Of a stretch of 6,599 nt of DNA, positions 1-6,193 are shown in pieces. Numbering within the stretch: position 1 is the stretch's first letter; each line of letters opens with the position of its first letter. The stretch spans positions 1 to 6,599 of the forward strand of contig JAPHUU010000379.1 of assembly GCA_026193555.1 (NCBI GenBank), in the 5' to 3' direction. The stretch comes from Rhodanobacter sp. (GTDB lineage Bacteria > Pseudomonadota > Gammaproteobacteria > Xanthomonadales > Rhodanobacteraceae). The notes below the pieces were generated by a model. It was not told where the DNA came from, ran no database searches, and was given only the letters and a program-made list of their open reading frames with translations. The position numbers and the translations under genes are program-made.

Positions 1-108
1 CGCATGGCCGGCGCGACCCAGACGTTGTACCGGCATGCGCTGCCGAAGACGCGTGTCGCCACGGGCCCGCGGATCAACCTCACCTTTCGCCGGATCGAGC
101 CGCGCTGA
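1..108 (+). CDS. AlkB-type 2-oxoglutarate/Fe(II) dioxygenase, C-terminal fragment (5' end outside window)
   Basis: The frame starting at base 1 is open for 35 codons and stops at TGA 106-108. The peptide ends with HALPK and then PRINLTFRRIEPR. This matches the C-terminal signature of AlkB-family nucleic-acid demethylases: a distal iron-binding histidine (here His codon 34-36) followed by the RxNxTFR motif (bases 70-90), whose arginines bind 2-oxoglutarate and position the substrate. Family knowledge: these enzymes oxidatively remove alkyl lesions such as 1-methyladenine and 3-methylcytosine from DNA or RNA. The wording around the histidine looks closer to the ALKBH2/3-like branch than to E. 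coli AlkB. The last 29 bases overlap the convergent lipoprotein gene. The catalytic HxD motif lies outside the window, so activity cannot be judged. Confidence 0.82.
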   Translation, partial: RMAGATQTLYRHALPKTRVATGPRINLTFRRIEPR

Positions 109-700
109 GCCAGTCGACGACTTGCGTGGCCAGGGCATCGGCCGCCTGGCCGAACGCCACCACCACCTGCGGCACCTCCTTGTCGGGAACCGTCTGCTGA
201 ATCTCGAATTGCCGTGTCGCCAGGATTTTCTGCGAGTGCAACCGCACCAGTTGCGCGTCGTAGCGGATCACCACCACCGGCTTGCCTGCCAGGTATTCGG
301 TCTGGAAGGCGCGCAGGTCGCCGGCCAGTTCGAGATCGGCCGGCAGGTTGGCATCGTCGCTGCTCACGGCGGTGAAACGGCCGCTGGCGCGGAACGCATC
401 GATCAGCCGGTCACGCCACAGCAGCGGGGCGCGCTCGCTCCAGCGCGCGCCCTGGTAGACGGCGATCAGGTTGCCTTCGGGCACCACCGCGATGTGCGTG
501 CTGTCGAGGGCGCGGCTGGCCTGCGGCGTATCCACCCGCAACGATTCGGTCTGCGGCAGCACCGTGCCGCGGGTCGATGCGGAGGCGGTCGCTGGGCCGG
601 GCAGCAGATAGATGTCCGGCGATTCGACCTTGGGCAGCACCGAGCAGCCGCCGAGCAGGACGACGAGGACGATCGGCGTGAAACGTGGACGCAGGCTCAT
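80..700 (-). CDS. ABC-type transport auxiliary lipoprotein (PqiC/LinN-like), last gene of MCE transporter operon
   Basis: A 206-residue protein with a short basic N-terminus, a hydrophobic segment at about residues 9-18 and a lipobox LGGC ending at Cys19. It should therefore be a lipoprotein; Ser at +2 favours outer-membrane sorting. The rest looks like the ABC_trans_aux family: a strand/loop region around residues 65-85 (IAVVPEGNLIAVYQG) followed by a helix with WRDRLIDAFRASGRF and a C-terminal helix with AADALATQVVDWL. Family knowledge: members such as PqiC and Sphingobium LinN partner MCE proteins at the outer membrane for lipid or hydrophobic-compound transport. The ATG at 700-698 overlaps the stop of the MCE gene in an ATGA overlap, implying translational coupling. 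Its stop lies inside the convergent AlkB-like gene. Function in detail is inferred from context. Confidence 0.87.
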   Translation of the reverse strand: MSLRPRFTPIVLVVLLGGCSVLPKVESPDIYLLPGPATASASTRGTVLPQTESLRVDTPQASRALDSTHIAVVPEGNLIAVYQGARWSERAPLLWRDRLIDAFRASGRFTAVSSDDANLPADLELAGDLRAFQTEYLAGKPVVVIRYDAQLVRLHSQKILATRQFEIQQTVPDKEVPQVVVAFGQAADALATQVVDWLSAARSGER

Positions 701-1635
701 GGCTTGAACTCCTTCGTCTTCTCGCGGCCAAGCAGATAGCTCGCCGGATTGTCATCGAGTTTGCGCGAAATGGAGCGCAGCGAATCCAGCGTCTTGCGCA
801 GTTCGATCACCGCCGGCCCGATGTCGCCGATGCCGCGCATGCCGCTGTCGAGCGCATCGCGGTTGTCGCTGAGCAGGTGGTCGAGACTGGCGGTGGCGTG
901 CTGCAGCGAAGCCATCGAGGCCTGCATGTCGTCCAGCGCCGCCTTGCCCTGATGGCTGATCAGGCTGTTCGCGTTGCGCGCCAGTTGCTCGGTCTGCGCC
1001 AGCGTGGCGTTCGCATGGTTGCTGGCCAGCGCCAGCTGCTGCAGCAACTGGCGGATTTCGTCACGCTGGTTGGCAATCGTGCCGGTGGCCTGATCCAGGT
1101 GTGCCAGCGTGTTGTCGATGTGCTGCACGTTTTCATCGGACAGCAGCTCATTGGCACGCATCACCACCTCGTTGATGTTGGTCATCAGGTCCTCGCCGTT
1201 GGCCAACAACCTGGTCAGTGGCGAGGGGTCGGCGACGATCACCGGCAAATGGCCGTGTTGGCCGAGCAGTGGCGGGGAGTCCGGCGATCCGCCACTGAGC
1301 TGGATGTTGGTGATGCCGGTGAGCCCGGTCAGCACCAGCTTGGCGTGGGTATCCTGCTTGACCGGGGTGTCACCGGTGAGGCGGATGCGCGCCAGCACCT
1401 TGCGTGGATCGGCCGGATCCAACTTGAGCTGGACCACCTCGCCGACCTTGATGCCGTTGTATCCCACCGGGCTGCCTGTGGAGAGCCCGGTGACGGCGTC
1501 GCTGAAGACCACTTCGTAGTCGTGGTAGGCCTTGGCCGCGCTGGTCTTGGCCAGCCACAGGCCGAACAGCAGGGCGGCGCCCACCACGATCACGGTGAAC
1601 AATCCGATCAGTACATGATGGGCACGGGTTTCCAT
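697..1635 (-). CDS. mlaD: MCE-domain protein, MlaD family (periplasmic lipid-binding subunit of ABC transporter)
   Basis: Starting at ATG 1635-1633 gives 312 residues beginning METRAHHVLIGLF, which puts one transmembrane anchor at about residues 8-29 right at the N-terminus as in the family. The MCE domain follows at about residues 39-117, with the typical GLSTGSPVGYNGIKVGEV stretch at 50-67. The remainder, about 130-290, is predicted helical and rich in Asn/Gln/Leu heptad-like segments, probably the oligomeric tunnel or needle region. Family knowledge: MCE proteins form hexameric rings that shuttle lipids across the periplasm. The frame stays open upstream to an ATG at 1707, but that would add 24 residues overlapping the ATPase gene and displace the anchor. 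A good ribosome binding site supports 1635. The start is 1 nt after the ATPase stop. The symbol is family-level: this is not the classical mlaFEDCB locus, and LinM is the closer analogue by gene order. Confidence 0.88.
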   Translation of the reverse strand: METRAHHVLIGLFTVIVVGAALLFGLWLAKTSAAKAYHDYEVVFSDAVTGLSTGSPVGYNGIKVGEVVQLKLDPADPRKVLARIRLTGDTPVKQDTHAKLVLTGLTGITNIQLSGGSPDSPPLLGQHGHLPVIVADPSPLTRLLANGEDLMTNINEVVMRANELLSDENVQHIDNTLAHLDQATGTIANQRDEIRQLLQQLALASNHANATLAQTEQLARNANSLISHQGKAALDDMQASMASLQHATASLDHLLSDNRDALDSGMRGIGDIGPAVIELRKTLDSLRSISRKLDDNPASYLLGREKTKEFKP

Positions 1636-1636
1636 C

Positions 1637-2449
1637 TCAGTTCTCCTGCGCCAGATGTGCGGCGGCCTGTTCCGCCGCACGGCCACGCGGGCCATGGAAG
1701 TAGGCATGCACCCAGGCGTCGTCGGTGGCGGCGACCTCGTCCAGCGGGCCGGCCACCAGTACCTTGTTCTGCGACAGCACGGCGACGCGGCTGCATACGG
1801 TATAGAGCGTGTCCAGGTCGTGGGTGACCAGGAAGACGGTGAGCCCGAGCGCGTTGCGCAAGGTCAGCAGCAACTGGTCGAACGCCGCGGCACTGATCGG
1901 ATCGAGACCGGCGGTGGGTTCGTCCAGAAACAGGATTTCCGGATCCAGCGCCAGCGCCCGGGCCAGCGCCGCCCGCTTGATCATGCCGCCGGACAACGCC
2001 GCTGGATACTTGTCGGCCGTATCCATCGACAGTCCGACCAGCGCCAGCTTCACGCCGGCCAGATGAGAGGCATCGTCGCGGCTCAGGCCGGCATGTTCGA
2101 CCAGTGGCAGCGCGATGTTCTCGGCCACCGTCAGCGACGAGAACAGTGCGCCGCTCTGGAACAGCACGCCGAAGCGCTGCTCGATCTGCGAGCGGCGTTG
2201 CGGCGGCAGCTCCAGCAGGCTTTCGCCGAACACCCGCACGCTGCCGGCGGTCGGTCGCAGCAGACCGACAATGGCGCGCAGCAGCACTGACTTGCCGGTG
2301 CCCGAGCCGCCCACCACGCCGAGGATCTCGCCGCGATAGACGTCCAGGTCCAGCTGGTCGTGCACGGTCTGTGCACCGAAGCGGTTGACCAGGCCGCGCA
2401 CCTCGATCAGCACCTCGCGTGGCGCAGCCTTTTCGGCCGTCGCGCTCAC
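1637..2449 (-). CDS. mlaF: ABC transporter ATP-binding protein, MlaF family
   Basis: A 270-residue single ABC ATPase with every expected motif: Walker A GGSGTGKS at residues 47-54, Q-loop Gln98 in LFQSGALF, signature LSGGM at 152-156, Walker B ILFLDE at 172-177 with D-loop GLDP, and switch His210 in VTHD. The signature reads LSGGM rather than LSGGQ, and the Q-loop context FQSGALF is characteristic of MlaF/Mkl/Ttg2A-type ATPases that energise MCE lipid transporters on the cytoplasmic face of the inner membrane. The start is GTG at 2449-2447, overlapping the permease stop by 4 nt (GTGA), with GGAG at 2461-2458 eight nt upstream. It would pair with the neighbouring permease as the energising half of one complex. 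The substrate cannot be read from sequence. The symbol is family-level. Confidence 0.93.
   Translation of the reverse strand: MSATAEKAAPREVLIEVRGLVNRFGAQTVHDQLDLDVYRGEILGVVGGSGTGKSVLLRAIVGLLRPTAGSVRVFGESLLELPPQRRSQIEQRFGVLFQSGALFSSLTVAENIALPLVEHAGLSRDDASHLAGVKLALVGLSMDTADKYPAALSGGMIKRAALARALALDPEILFLDEPTAGLDPISAAAFDQLLLTLRNALGLTVFLVTHDLDTLYTVCSRVAVLSQNKVLVAGPLDEVAATDDAWVHAYFHGPRGRAAEQAAAHLAQEN
1641..1647 (-). promoter_or_regulatory. Ribosome binding site fixing the MlaD-family start
   Basis: On the minus strand AGGAGAA lies 5 nt upstream of the ATG at 1635, inside the last codons of the ATPase gene. It is a near-perfect Shine-Dalgarno match and decides for the start at 1635 over the in-frame ATG at 1707. 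Confidence 0.8.
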
Positions 2450-3588
2450 CAGCCCATCTCCATGAAGAACAGCGCGGCCAGGGCGTCGATCAGGATCACC
2501 ACGAAGATCGACTGCACCACACTGGAGGTGGTGTGCTCACCCACCGACTGCGCGCTGCCCCTGACCTTGAAGCCTTCCAGGCAACCGATCACCGCGATCA
2601 GGAAGGCGAACACCGGCGCCTTGCTCAGGCCGACCAGCAGATGCCGCAGTTCGGTATCGGTGTGGAACACCGACAGGAACATGGCCGGGGTGATGTCCAG
2701 CGCGAAGATGCATACCAGCGCGCCGCCCAGGATGCCGGCCAGCATCGCCAGGAAACTCAGCAGCGGCAGCGAGATCAGCAATGCCAGGACGCGCGGCAGC
2801 ACCAGCAGCTCGATCGGGTCGAGGCCGAGCATGCGGATCGCGTCGATCTCCTCACGCGATTTCATCGAGCCGATCTGGGCGGTGAACGCGCTGGCGGTGC
2901 GGCCGGCAAGCAGGATCGCGGTCAGCAGCACGCCGAACTCGCGCAGGAACGAGATCGAGATCAGGTCCACCGTGTAGATGCTGGCGCCGAAGTCGGCGAG
3001 CACGGTGGAGCCGAGAAACGCCACCACGGCGCCGACCATGAACGACAGCAGGGCGACGATCGGCACGGCGTCGAGCCCGATCTGTTCCACGTGCGCCACC
3101 AGCGGGGTGAGGCGCCAGCGGCTGGGCCGGAGCAGGCCGCGGGCCAGCGTCTCGAGCGTCAGGCCGATGAATCCCAGCAGCCGCAGCGCCTGCCGGTAGA
3201 AGTTGTCGACGGCGCGACCAATCCGTTCCAGCACCACCAGCACGCTGCTTCGCGGCGGCTGCCTCTCGGCGCGGCAATATTCGTGCAGCGCCGTACCGAC
3301 GGTTTCCAGCAAGGCACGGCGTGCCGGCAACAGTTGCGGCGAACCACCGGCGATGTCGCGCAGGCGCGTGGCGCCGAGCAACTCGGTCAGCAGCGCGGCG
3401 CCAGCAGTATCGAGCATGGCGATGCCGTCCAGATCGACCGATGTCTGCGCATCGATGCGCCCGCGCAGTTGCTCCAGTTCGCGCTCCAGCATGGCGTAAT
3501 GGGGCAGCGTCCACTCGCCGCGGATGTGCAGGCGCGGTGGCGTGAGTGCGGTGTCGAGCTCGGTGAAGATCGGCGCGTTCACGGTCAT
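2446..3588 (-). CDS. mlaE: MlaE-family lipid ABC transporter permease with N-terminal STAS-like domain
   Basis: A 380-residue protein in two parts. Residues about 15-115 look like a STAS domain, with a strand-turn-helix VDLDGIAMLDTAGAALLTEL at 51-70, the position where STAS proteins carry their conserved Asp/Ser-Gly turn. Residues about 125-380 form the permease: an amphipathic segment, then several membrane helices (about 175-197, 218-236, 260-295, 325-345, 355-375). The family-defining stretch REFGVLLTAILLAGRTASAF runs through 216-235 and is followed by AQIGSMKSREEIDAIRMLG at 237-255. In E. coli the STAS partner is a separate protein, MlaB; here it is joined to the permease, which fits a transporter with no separate mlaB. 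It is first in the operon, followed by the ATPase in a 4-nt overlap. No strong Shine-Dalgarno precedes the ATG at 3588. Confidence 0.92.
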   Translation of the reverse strand: MTVNAPIFTELDTALTPPRLHIRGEWTLPHYAMLERELEQLRGRIDAQTSVDLDGIAMLDTAGAALLTELLGATRLRDIAGGSPQLLPARRALLETVGTALHEYCRAERQPPRSSVLVVLERIGRAVDNFYRQALRLLGFIGLTLETLARGLLRPSRWRLTPLVAHVEQIGLDAVPIVALLSFMVGAVVAFLGSTVLADFGASIYTVDLISISFLREFGVLLTAILLAGRTASAFTAQIGSMKSREEIDAIRMLGLDPIELLVLPRVLALLISLPLLSFLAMLAGILGGALVCIFALDITPAMFLSVFHTDTELRHLLVGLSKAPVFAFLIAVIGCLEGFKVRGSAQSVGEHTTSSVVQSIFVVILIDALAALFFMEMGW

Positions 3589-3638
3589 GTGCCGAGCTTA
3601 ATGTACCGATGCGTTCAGGAGCGGTGATGCCGCCGCGC

Positions 3639-3667
3639 TTGGATTGCGCGACGGCGCTGGCGATAAT
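3639..3667 (+). promoter_or_regulatory. Putative sigma70 promoter for gcvT
   Basis: TTGGAT (3639-3644) and GATAAT (3662-3667) are separated by exactly 17 bp. The -10 matches the consensus at 5 of 6 positions; the -35 keeps the TTG. Transcription would begin near 3675, giving a leader of only about 25 nt before the ATG at 3701. This sits in the divergent gap between the transporter operon and gcvT. I saw no convincing promoter for the leftward operon in the same gap, only a weak TACATT-like -10. Confidence 0.55.
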
Positions 3668-3700
3668 GCGTGACTTTCCCCGCCCAAAGGCTGCGTTGCG

Positions 3701-4903
3701 ATGACCGAGAAGACCGTGCTCAACGAAACCCATCGTGCACTCGGCGCCCGTATGGTCGACTTCGGCGGCTGGGACATGCCGATCAACTACGGCTCGCAGA
3801 TCGAGGAACATCATGCGGTGCGCCGCGACGCCGGCATGTTCGATGTTTCGCACATGACCGTCATCGACCTGCATGGTCCGCGGACCCGCGACTTCCTGCG
3901 TCACCTGCTGGCCAACAGCGTCGACAAGCTGAAGGTGCATGGCAAGGCGTTGTACTCGTGCATGCTGAACGAGCAGGGCGGGGTGATCGACGACCTGATC
4001 GTGTATTTCCTCGGCGAGGAATTCTTCCGGCTGGTGGTCAACGCGTCCACCCGGCAGAAAGACCTGGCGTGGATCAAGCAGCAGGCGGCCGCGTTCGACG
4101 TGCAGGGAAGCACTAGTGTCGCGGGAGGCAGGATGCCGGGAGCGACCGACGTGCAGGGAAGCACTAGTGTCGCGGGAGGCAGGATGCCGGGAGCGACCGA
4201 CGTGCAGGTGAAGGAGCGTCCCGAATTCGCGATGATCGCGGTGCAGGGCCCGAACGCGCGGTCGAAGGTGATCGGCCTGCTGCACGAGGTGGATCGTTCG
4301 CGCATCGAGAAGCTCGGCAAGTTCGCTGCGGCGGCGGCGCAGGGTCCGCATGGCATGCCGCTGTTCGTCGCACGCACCGGTTATACCGGCGAAGACGGCT
4401 TTGAAATCATCGTGCCGCAGGAGCATGCCGTCGTGCTGTGGGAGGCACTGCTCGCCGCCGGCGTGGCGCCGGCGGGCCTGGGCGCCCGTGACACGCTGCG
4501 CCTCGAAGCGGGCATGAACCTGTACGGCCAGGACATGGACGAAACCGTCTCACCATGGGAAGCCAACCTGGGCTGGACCATCGCGCTGGACGAGGGGCGG
4601 GACTTCATCGGTCGTCCGGTGCTCGAGGCACAGAAGGCTGCCGGTGTGAAGCGGGTGATGGTCGGCCTGGTGCTGGACGACAAGGGCGTGCTGCGCCACG
4701 GCCAACCGGTGCTGACGGCGAACGGCACCGGCGAGATCCTCTCGGGCAGTTTCGCGCCGACCCTGAACAAGGCGGTGGCATTCGCGCGGATCCCGGCCGG
4801 TGCGCCGGGCGACGTGCGGGTGGACATCCGTGGCCGCGAGGTGCCGGTGCGCGTGGTGAAATATCCGTTCGTGCGCGATGGCAAGCCCTGCGAAGGCATC
4901 TGA
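3701..4903 (+). CDS. gcvT: Aminomethyltransferase (glycine cleavage system T protein) with 34-residue tandem-repeat insertion
   Basis: The T protein takes the aminomethyl group from lipoylated H protein and makes 5,10-methylenetetrahydrofolate plus ammonia in the cytoplasm. The protein aligns by eye along its whole length with E. coli Gcv[20 protein letters not shown] at 15-33, [16 protein letters not shown] at 37-52, [10 protein letters not shown] with the conserved Asp pair at 97-98, then [21 protein letters not shown] from 261, and the C-terminal barrel ending [12 protein letters not shown]. It has 400 residues against about 364 in E. coli. The excess is almost exactly explained by residues 133-166, two copies of [17 protein letters not shown], which sit in the loop before MIAVQGPNA and have no counterpart in the family. 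Frame is preserved. A weak AAAGG lies 10 nt before the ATG. gcvH follows 87 nt downstream; gcvP is not in the window. Identity is very secure; whether the insertion affects activity is unknown. Confidence 0.97.
   Translation: MTEKTVLNETHRALGARMVDFGGWDMPINYGSQIEEHHAVRRDAGMFDVSHMTVIDLHGPRTRDFLRHLLANSVDKLKVHGKALYSCMLNEQGGVIDDLIVYFLGEEFFRLVVNASTRQKDLAWIKQQAAAFDVQGSTSVAGGRMPGATDVQGSTSVAGGRMPGATDVQVKERPEFAMIAVQGPNARSKVIGLLHEVDRSRIEKLGKFAAAAAQGPHGMPLFVARTGYTGEDGFEIIVPQEHAVVLWEALLAAGVAPAGLGARDTLRLEAGMNLYGQDMDETVSPWEANLGWTIALDEGRDFIGRPVLEAQKAAGVKRVMVGLVLDDKGVLRHGQPVLTANGTGEILSGSFAPTLNKAVAFARIPAGAPGDVRVDIRGREVPVRVVKYPFVRDGKPCEGI
4097..4207 (+). repeat. Two identical 51-bp direct repeats plus 9-bp partial third copy inside gcvT
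   Basis: Copy 1 is 4097-4147, copy 2 is 4148-4198, and the two are identical at all 51 positions. GACGTGCAG, the first 9 bp of the unit, recurs at 4199-4207 where normal gcvT sequence resumes. Each unit holds the 8-bp palindrome CACTAGTG (4111-4118, 4162-4169) and an imperfect hairpin: outer arms GTCGC/GCGAC (4118-4122 with 4142-4146; 4169-4173 with 4193-4197), an inner GGC/GCC stem and an AGGAT loop. The unit length is a multiple of three, and four of the six frames are stop-free through it, so it can insert into genes without breaking them. It resembles a short dispersed REP-like element; that identification is inference. Confidence 0.93.
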
Positions 4904-4918
4904 ATCGCCGGCGACACT

Positions 4919-4947
4919 TTTTGCGGCATGGCAGATGCGGCTAGAAT
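4919..4947 (+). promoter_or_regulatory. Possible promoter for gcvH
   Basis: TAGAAT (4942-4947, 5 of 6 to the -10 consensus) lies in the 87-nt gcvT-gcvH gap, with a T-rich weak -35 (TTTTGC at 4919-4924, spacing 17, or TTTGCG one base later with spacing 16). It would give a leader of about 35 nt. gcvH could use this promoter or read through from gcvT, since no terminator hairpin is evident in the gap. Confidence 0.38.
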
Positions 4948-4990
4948 CAGCGCCTGCCCACCTGACTCAAACCAACAACTGGACCCGATC

Positions 4991-5386
4991 ATGAGCGAGA
5001 TTCCCGGCGATCTGAAATTCCTCAAATCCCACGAATGGGCCCGCGCCGAAGATGACGGCCTGATCCGGGTGGGCATCTCCGATCACGCACAAGGCCAGCT
5101 CGGCGATCTGGTCTATGTCGAGTTGCCGGAAGTCGGCGCCAGCGTCCAGGCTGGCACCGGGGTTGCGGTGGTGGAATCGGTGAAGGCTGCTTCCGACATC
5201 TACGCGCCGATTTCCGGCGAGATCGTCGAAGTCAACGAACTGCTCAACGACAAGCCCGAAATCATCAACGAAGACGCCTACGGCGAGGGTTGGATCTTTC
5301 TGGTTCGCCCCAGCGACCGCGCGGAGCTGGACGAACTGCTCGACGCGAACGAGTACGAAGAGCTGGCGGAAAAAGACGAGCATTGA
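4991..5386 (+). CDS. gcvH: Glycine cleavage system H protein (lipoyl carrier)
   Basis: A 131-residue protein, close to the 129 of E. coli. It carries the aminomethyl intermediate on a lipoyl-lysine between the P, T and L proteins. The lipoylation site is Lys65 in [13 protein letters not shown] (61-73). Other family marks are [11 protein letters not shown] at 8-18, [23 protein letters not shown] at 27-49 in two blocks, and [10 protein letters not shown] near the end. The start at 4991 ([10 protein letters not shown]) aligns with known H proteins. The frame is open upstream to an ATG at 4928, but that would add 21 residues over the putative promoter and is rejected. The Shine-Dalgarno is poor. 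It lies downstream of gcvT in the same direction, so the T and H genes may be co-expressed, while gcvP and lpd must lie elsewhere. Confidence 0.97.
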   Translation: MSEIPGDLKFLKSHEWARAEDDGLIRVGISDHAQGQLGDLVYVELPEVGASVQAGTGVAVVESVKAASDIYAPISGEIVEVNELLNDKPEIINEDAYGEGWIFLVRPSDRAELDELLDANEYEELAEKDEH

Positions 5387-5410
5387 GCTTGCGGGAAATT
5401 CCGTGTGCAG

Positions 5411-5437
5411 AGATCGGCCGCCAAGTGCGGCCGATCT
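5411..5437 (+). terminator. Strong hairpin after gcvH, probable transcription terminator
   Basis: AGATCGGCCGC (5411-5421) is perfectly complementary to GCGGCCGATCT (5427-5437), an 11-bp GC-rich stem with a 5-nt loop, starting 24 nt after the gcvH stop. The following T-tract is poor (TTGC), so termination may be partial, may need a factor, or the hairpin may mainly protect the 3' end. Confidence 0.68.
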
Positions 5438-6021
5438 TGCATCCGGCATCCTCTGGTGTGGAGTGCGTGGCGCCAATCTTTTGACTCCGTTCGCGAGTCC
5501 TGCCTCCGTGGACGATTTTGAATCGCGGCTGGCGATGTGATCCACGCGCGAGTCGGCCGGTGCGTGCACGCTTCGAAAGATCAGTGCCAGGGTCAGGCGA
5601 TGGCGCATGGACCGACGGGGTCGGGGTCGTCGTTCGTCGGACGTGGACTGTCATTTGGATCGTGACTCCAGCCCGATGCGGGCCGTGCAATCGATGCGCG
5701 CTTGCCGCTCGCCCGACATGTCGTGGCGCGAGCGCGAACATCGCAGGTGCTTCCTCATGGCAGTCGACAGCTGCATGATTCATCACGATCGTTGCCGAAT
5801 CGGGCTGCTTCGGTGCTGCTGCGGAAATTTTTTTTCACACCCCGAAGAAGCATTCGGTCGCCTCCCGTTCATCCGGAAATCACGCCAATACATGCCGGGG
5901 TTTTTCATGTGGACATTCCGTCCGATTCACCGTGATGCACGCGTCGAATGTTCGCTTGTGTGCGAAAACCCCTTTGAAAAGGCCGTTTACGCCACCCGCG
6001 TGAATACCGTGGTTTTCCCGC
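5438..6021. other. Intergenic stretch with no recognised gene
   Basis: About 580 bases between the gcvH hairpin and the met-box-like site. Frames open here (for instance + strand 5607-6206 and - strand 5786-5265) have odd Arg/Cys-rich or scrambled compositions, overlap real genes and match no family I know, so I call none of them. Visible structure is limited: a small inverted repeat GACTC/GAGTC (5483-5487, 5495-5499), CCGAA/TTCGG (5795-5799, 5809-5813), an 8-T run (5828-5835) and CCTTT/AAAGG (5971-5975, 5978-5982). From about 5820 onward the sequence is visibly less GC-rich than the flanking genes. It could be a long leader, could hide a small RNA, or could be a decayed gene. Confidence 0.5.
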
Positions 6022-6055
6022 ATGGACGTATAGGCGTCCATATGGATATATGGGC
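6022..6055 (+). promoter_or_regulatory. Candidate MetJ operator (tandem met boxes)
   Basis: GGACGTAT (6024-6031) and AGGCGTCC (6032-6039) are adjacent 8-mers, each matching the met box consensus AGACGTCT at 6 of 8 positions. They lie inside an inverted repeat ATGGACG/CGTCCAT (6022-6028, 6035-6041). The next two 8-mers in the same phase, ATATGGAT and ATATGGGC (6040-6055), repeat each other but match the consensus poorly. MetJ is known to bind arrays of two or more 8-bp boxes, one dimer per box. The site is about 155-170 bp before the metJ start codon, so autoregulation is possible, but it does not overlap the nearest promoter candidate. Confidence 0.42.
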
Positions 6056-6137
6056 CAATACGGCATCAGCCTTGTGGTGGTCGGCTCTGCGGTCATCCCG
6101 TGGCGTCGAAGCAGTTCGATCCGGTGGTGGAAATCCA

Positions 6138-6166
6138 TTGACAGCTGAAATCTTCCGGAATAGCTT
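6138..6166 (+). promoter_or_regulatory. Putative promoter for metJ-like gene
   Basis: A perfect -35 TTGACA (6138-6143) is followed after 17 bp by TAGCTT (6161-6166), which matches only 3 of 6 of the -10 consensus. Transcription would start near 6173, leaving a leader of about 20 nt. The weak -10 suggests either a regulated promoter or that another start is used. Confidence 0.42.
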
Positions 6167-6180
6167 TCGCTCCAGATCAC

Positions 6181-6189
6181 AGGGAAAGG
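6181..6189 (+). promoter_or_regulatory. Ribosome binding site of metJ-like gene
   Basis: The purine run AGGGAAAGG ends 4 nt before the ATG at 6194 (its AGGG part ends 9 nt before). It supports initiation at 6194, which also places the MetJ homology at the very N-terminus. Confidence 0.6.
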
Positions 6190-6193
6190 CGTT

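Noticed and set aside
1636..1707. Upstream in-frame ATG extending the MCE protein by 24 residues
   Set aside because: The extension lies inside the ATPase gene, pushes the membrane anchor away from the N-terminus, and the strong AGGAGAA sits before 1635 instead.
4097..4207. The 51-bp tandem array as a CRISPR array
   Set aside because: The copies are directly contiguous with no variable spacers, and the array lies in frame within gcvT.
2852..4426. 524-codon open frame on - spanning mlaE and gcvT
   Set aside because: It is antisense to gcvT and out of frame with the permease. Its repeated [17 protein letters not shown] segments are only the other-strand reading of the 51-bp repeats.
4928..4990. 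Upstream in-frame ATG extending gcvH by 21 residues
   Set aside because: H proteins begin at the position equivalent to 4991, and the extension would cover the putative promoter and lacks any H-protein similarity.
5637..5652. GGACGTGG near 5639 as another met box
   Set aside because: It matches 5 of 8 and the adjacent 8-mer does not match; MetJ sites need at least two adjoining boxes.
5265..5786. 173-codon open frame on - overlapping the 3' end of gcvH
   Set aside because: About a fifth of it is antisense to the secure gcvH gene and it would read through the terminator hairpin. The product is Arg/Pro/His-rich with no motif.
5795..5835. Small inverted repeat CCGAA/TTCGG followed by eight T as an intrinsic terminator
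   Set aside because: The stem is only about 5 bp with a 9-nt loop and ends 14 nt before the T-run, so it does not have terminator geometry.
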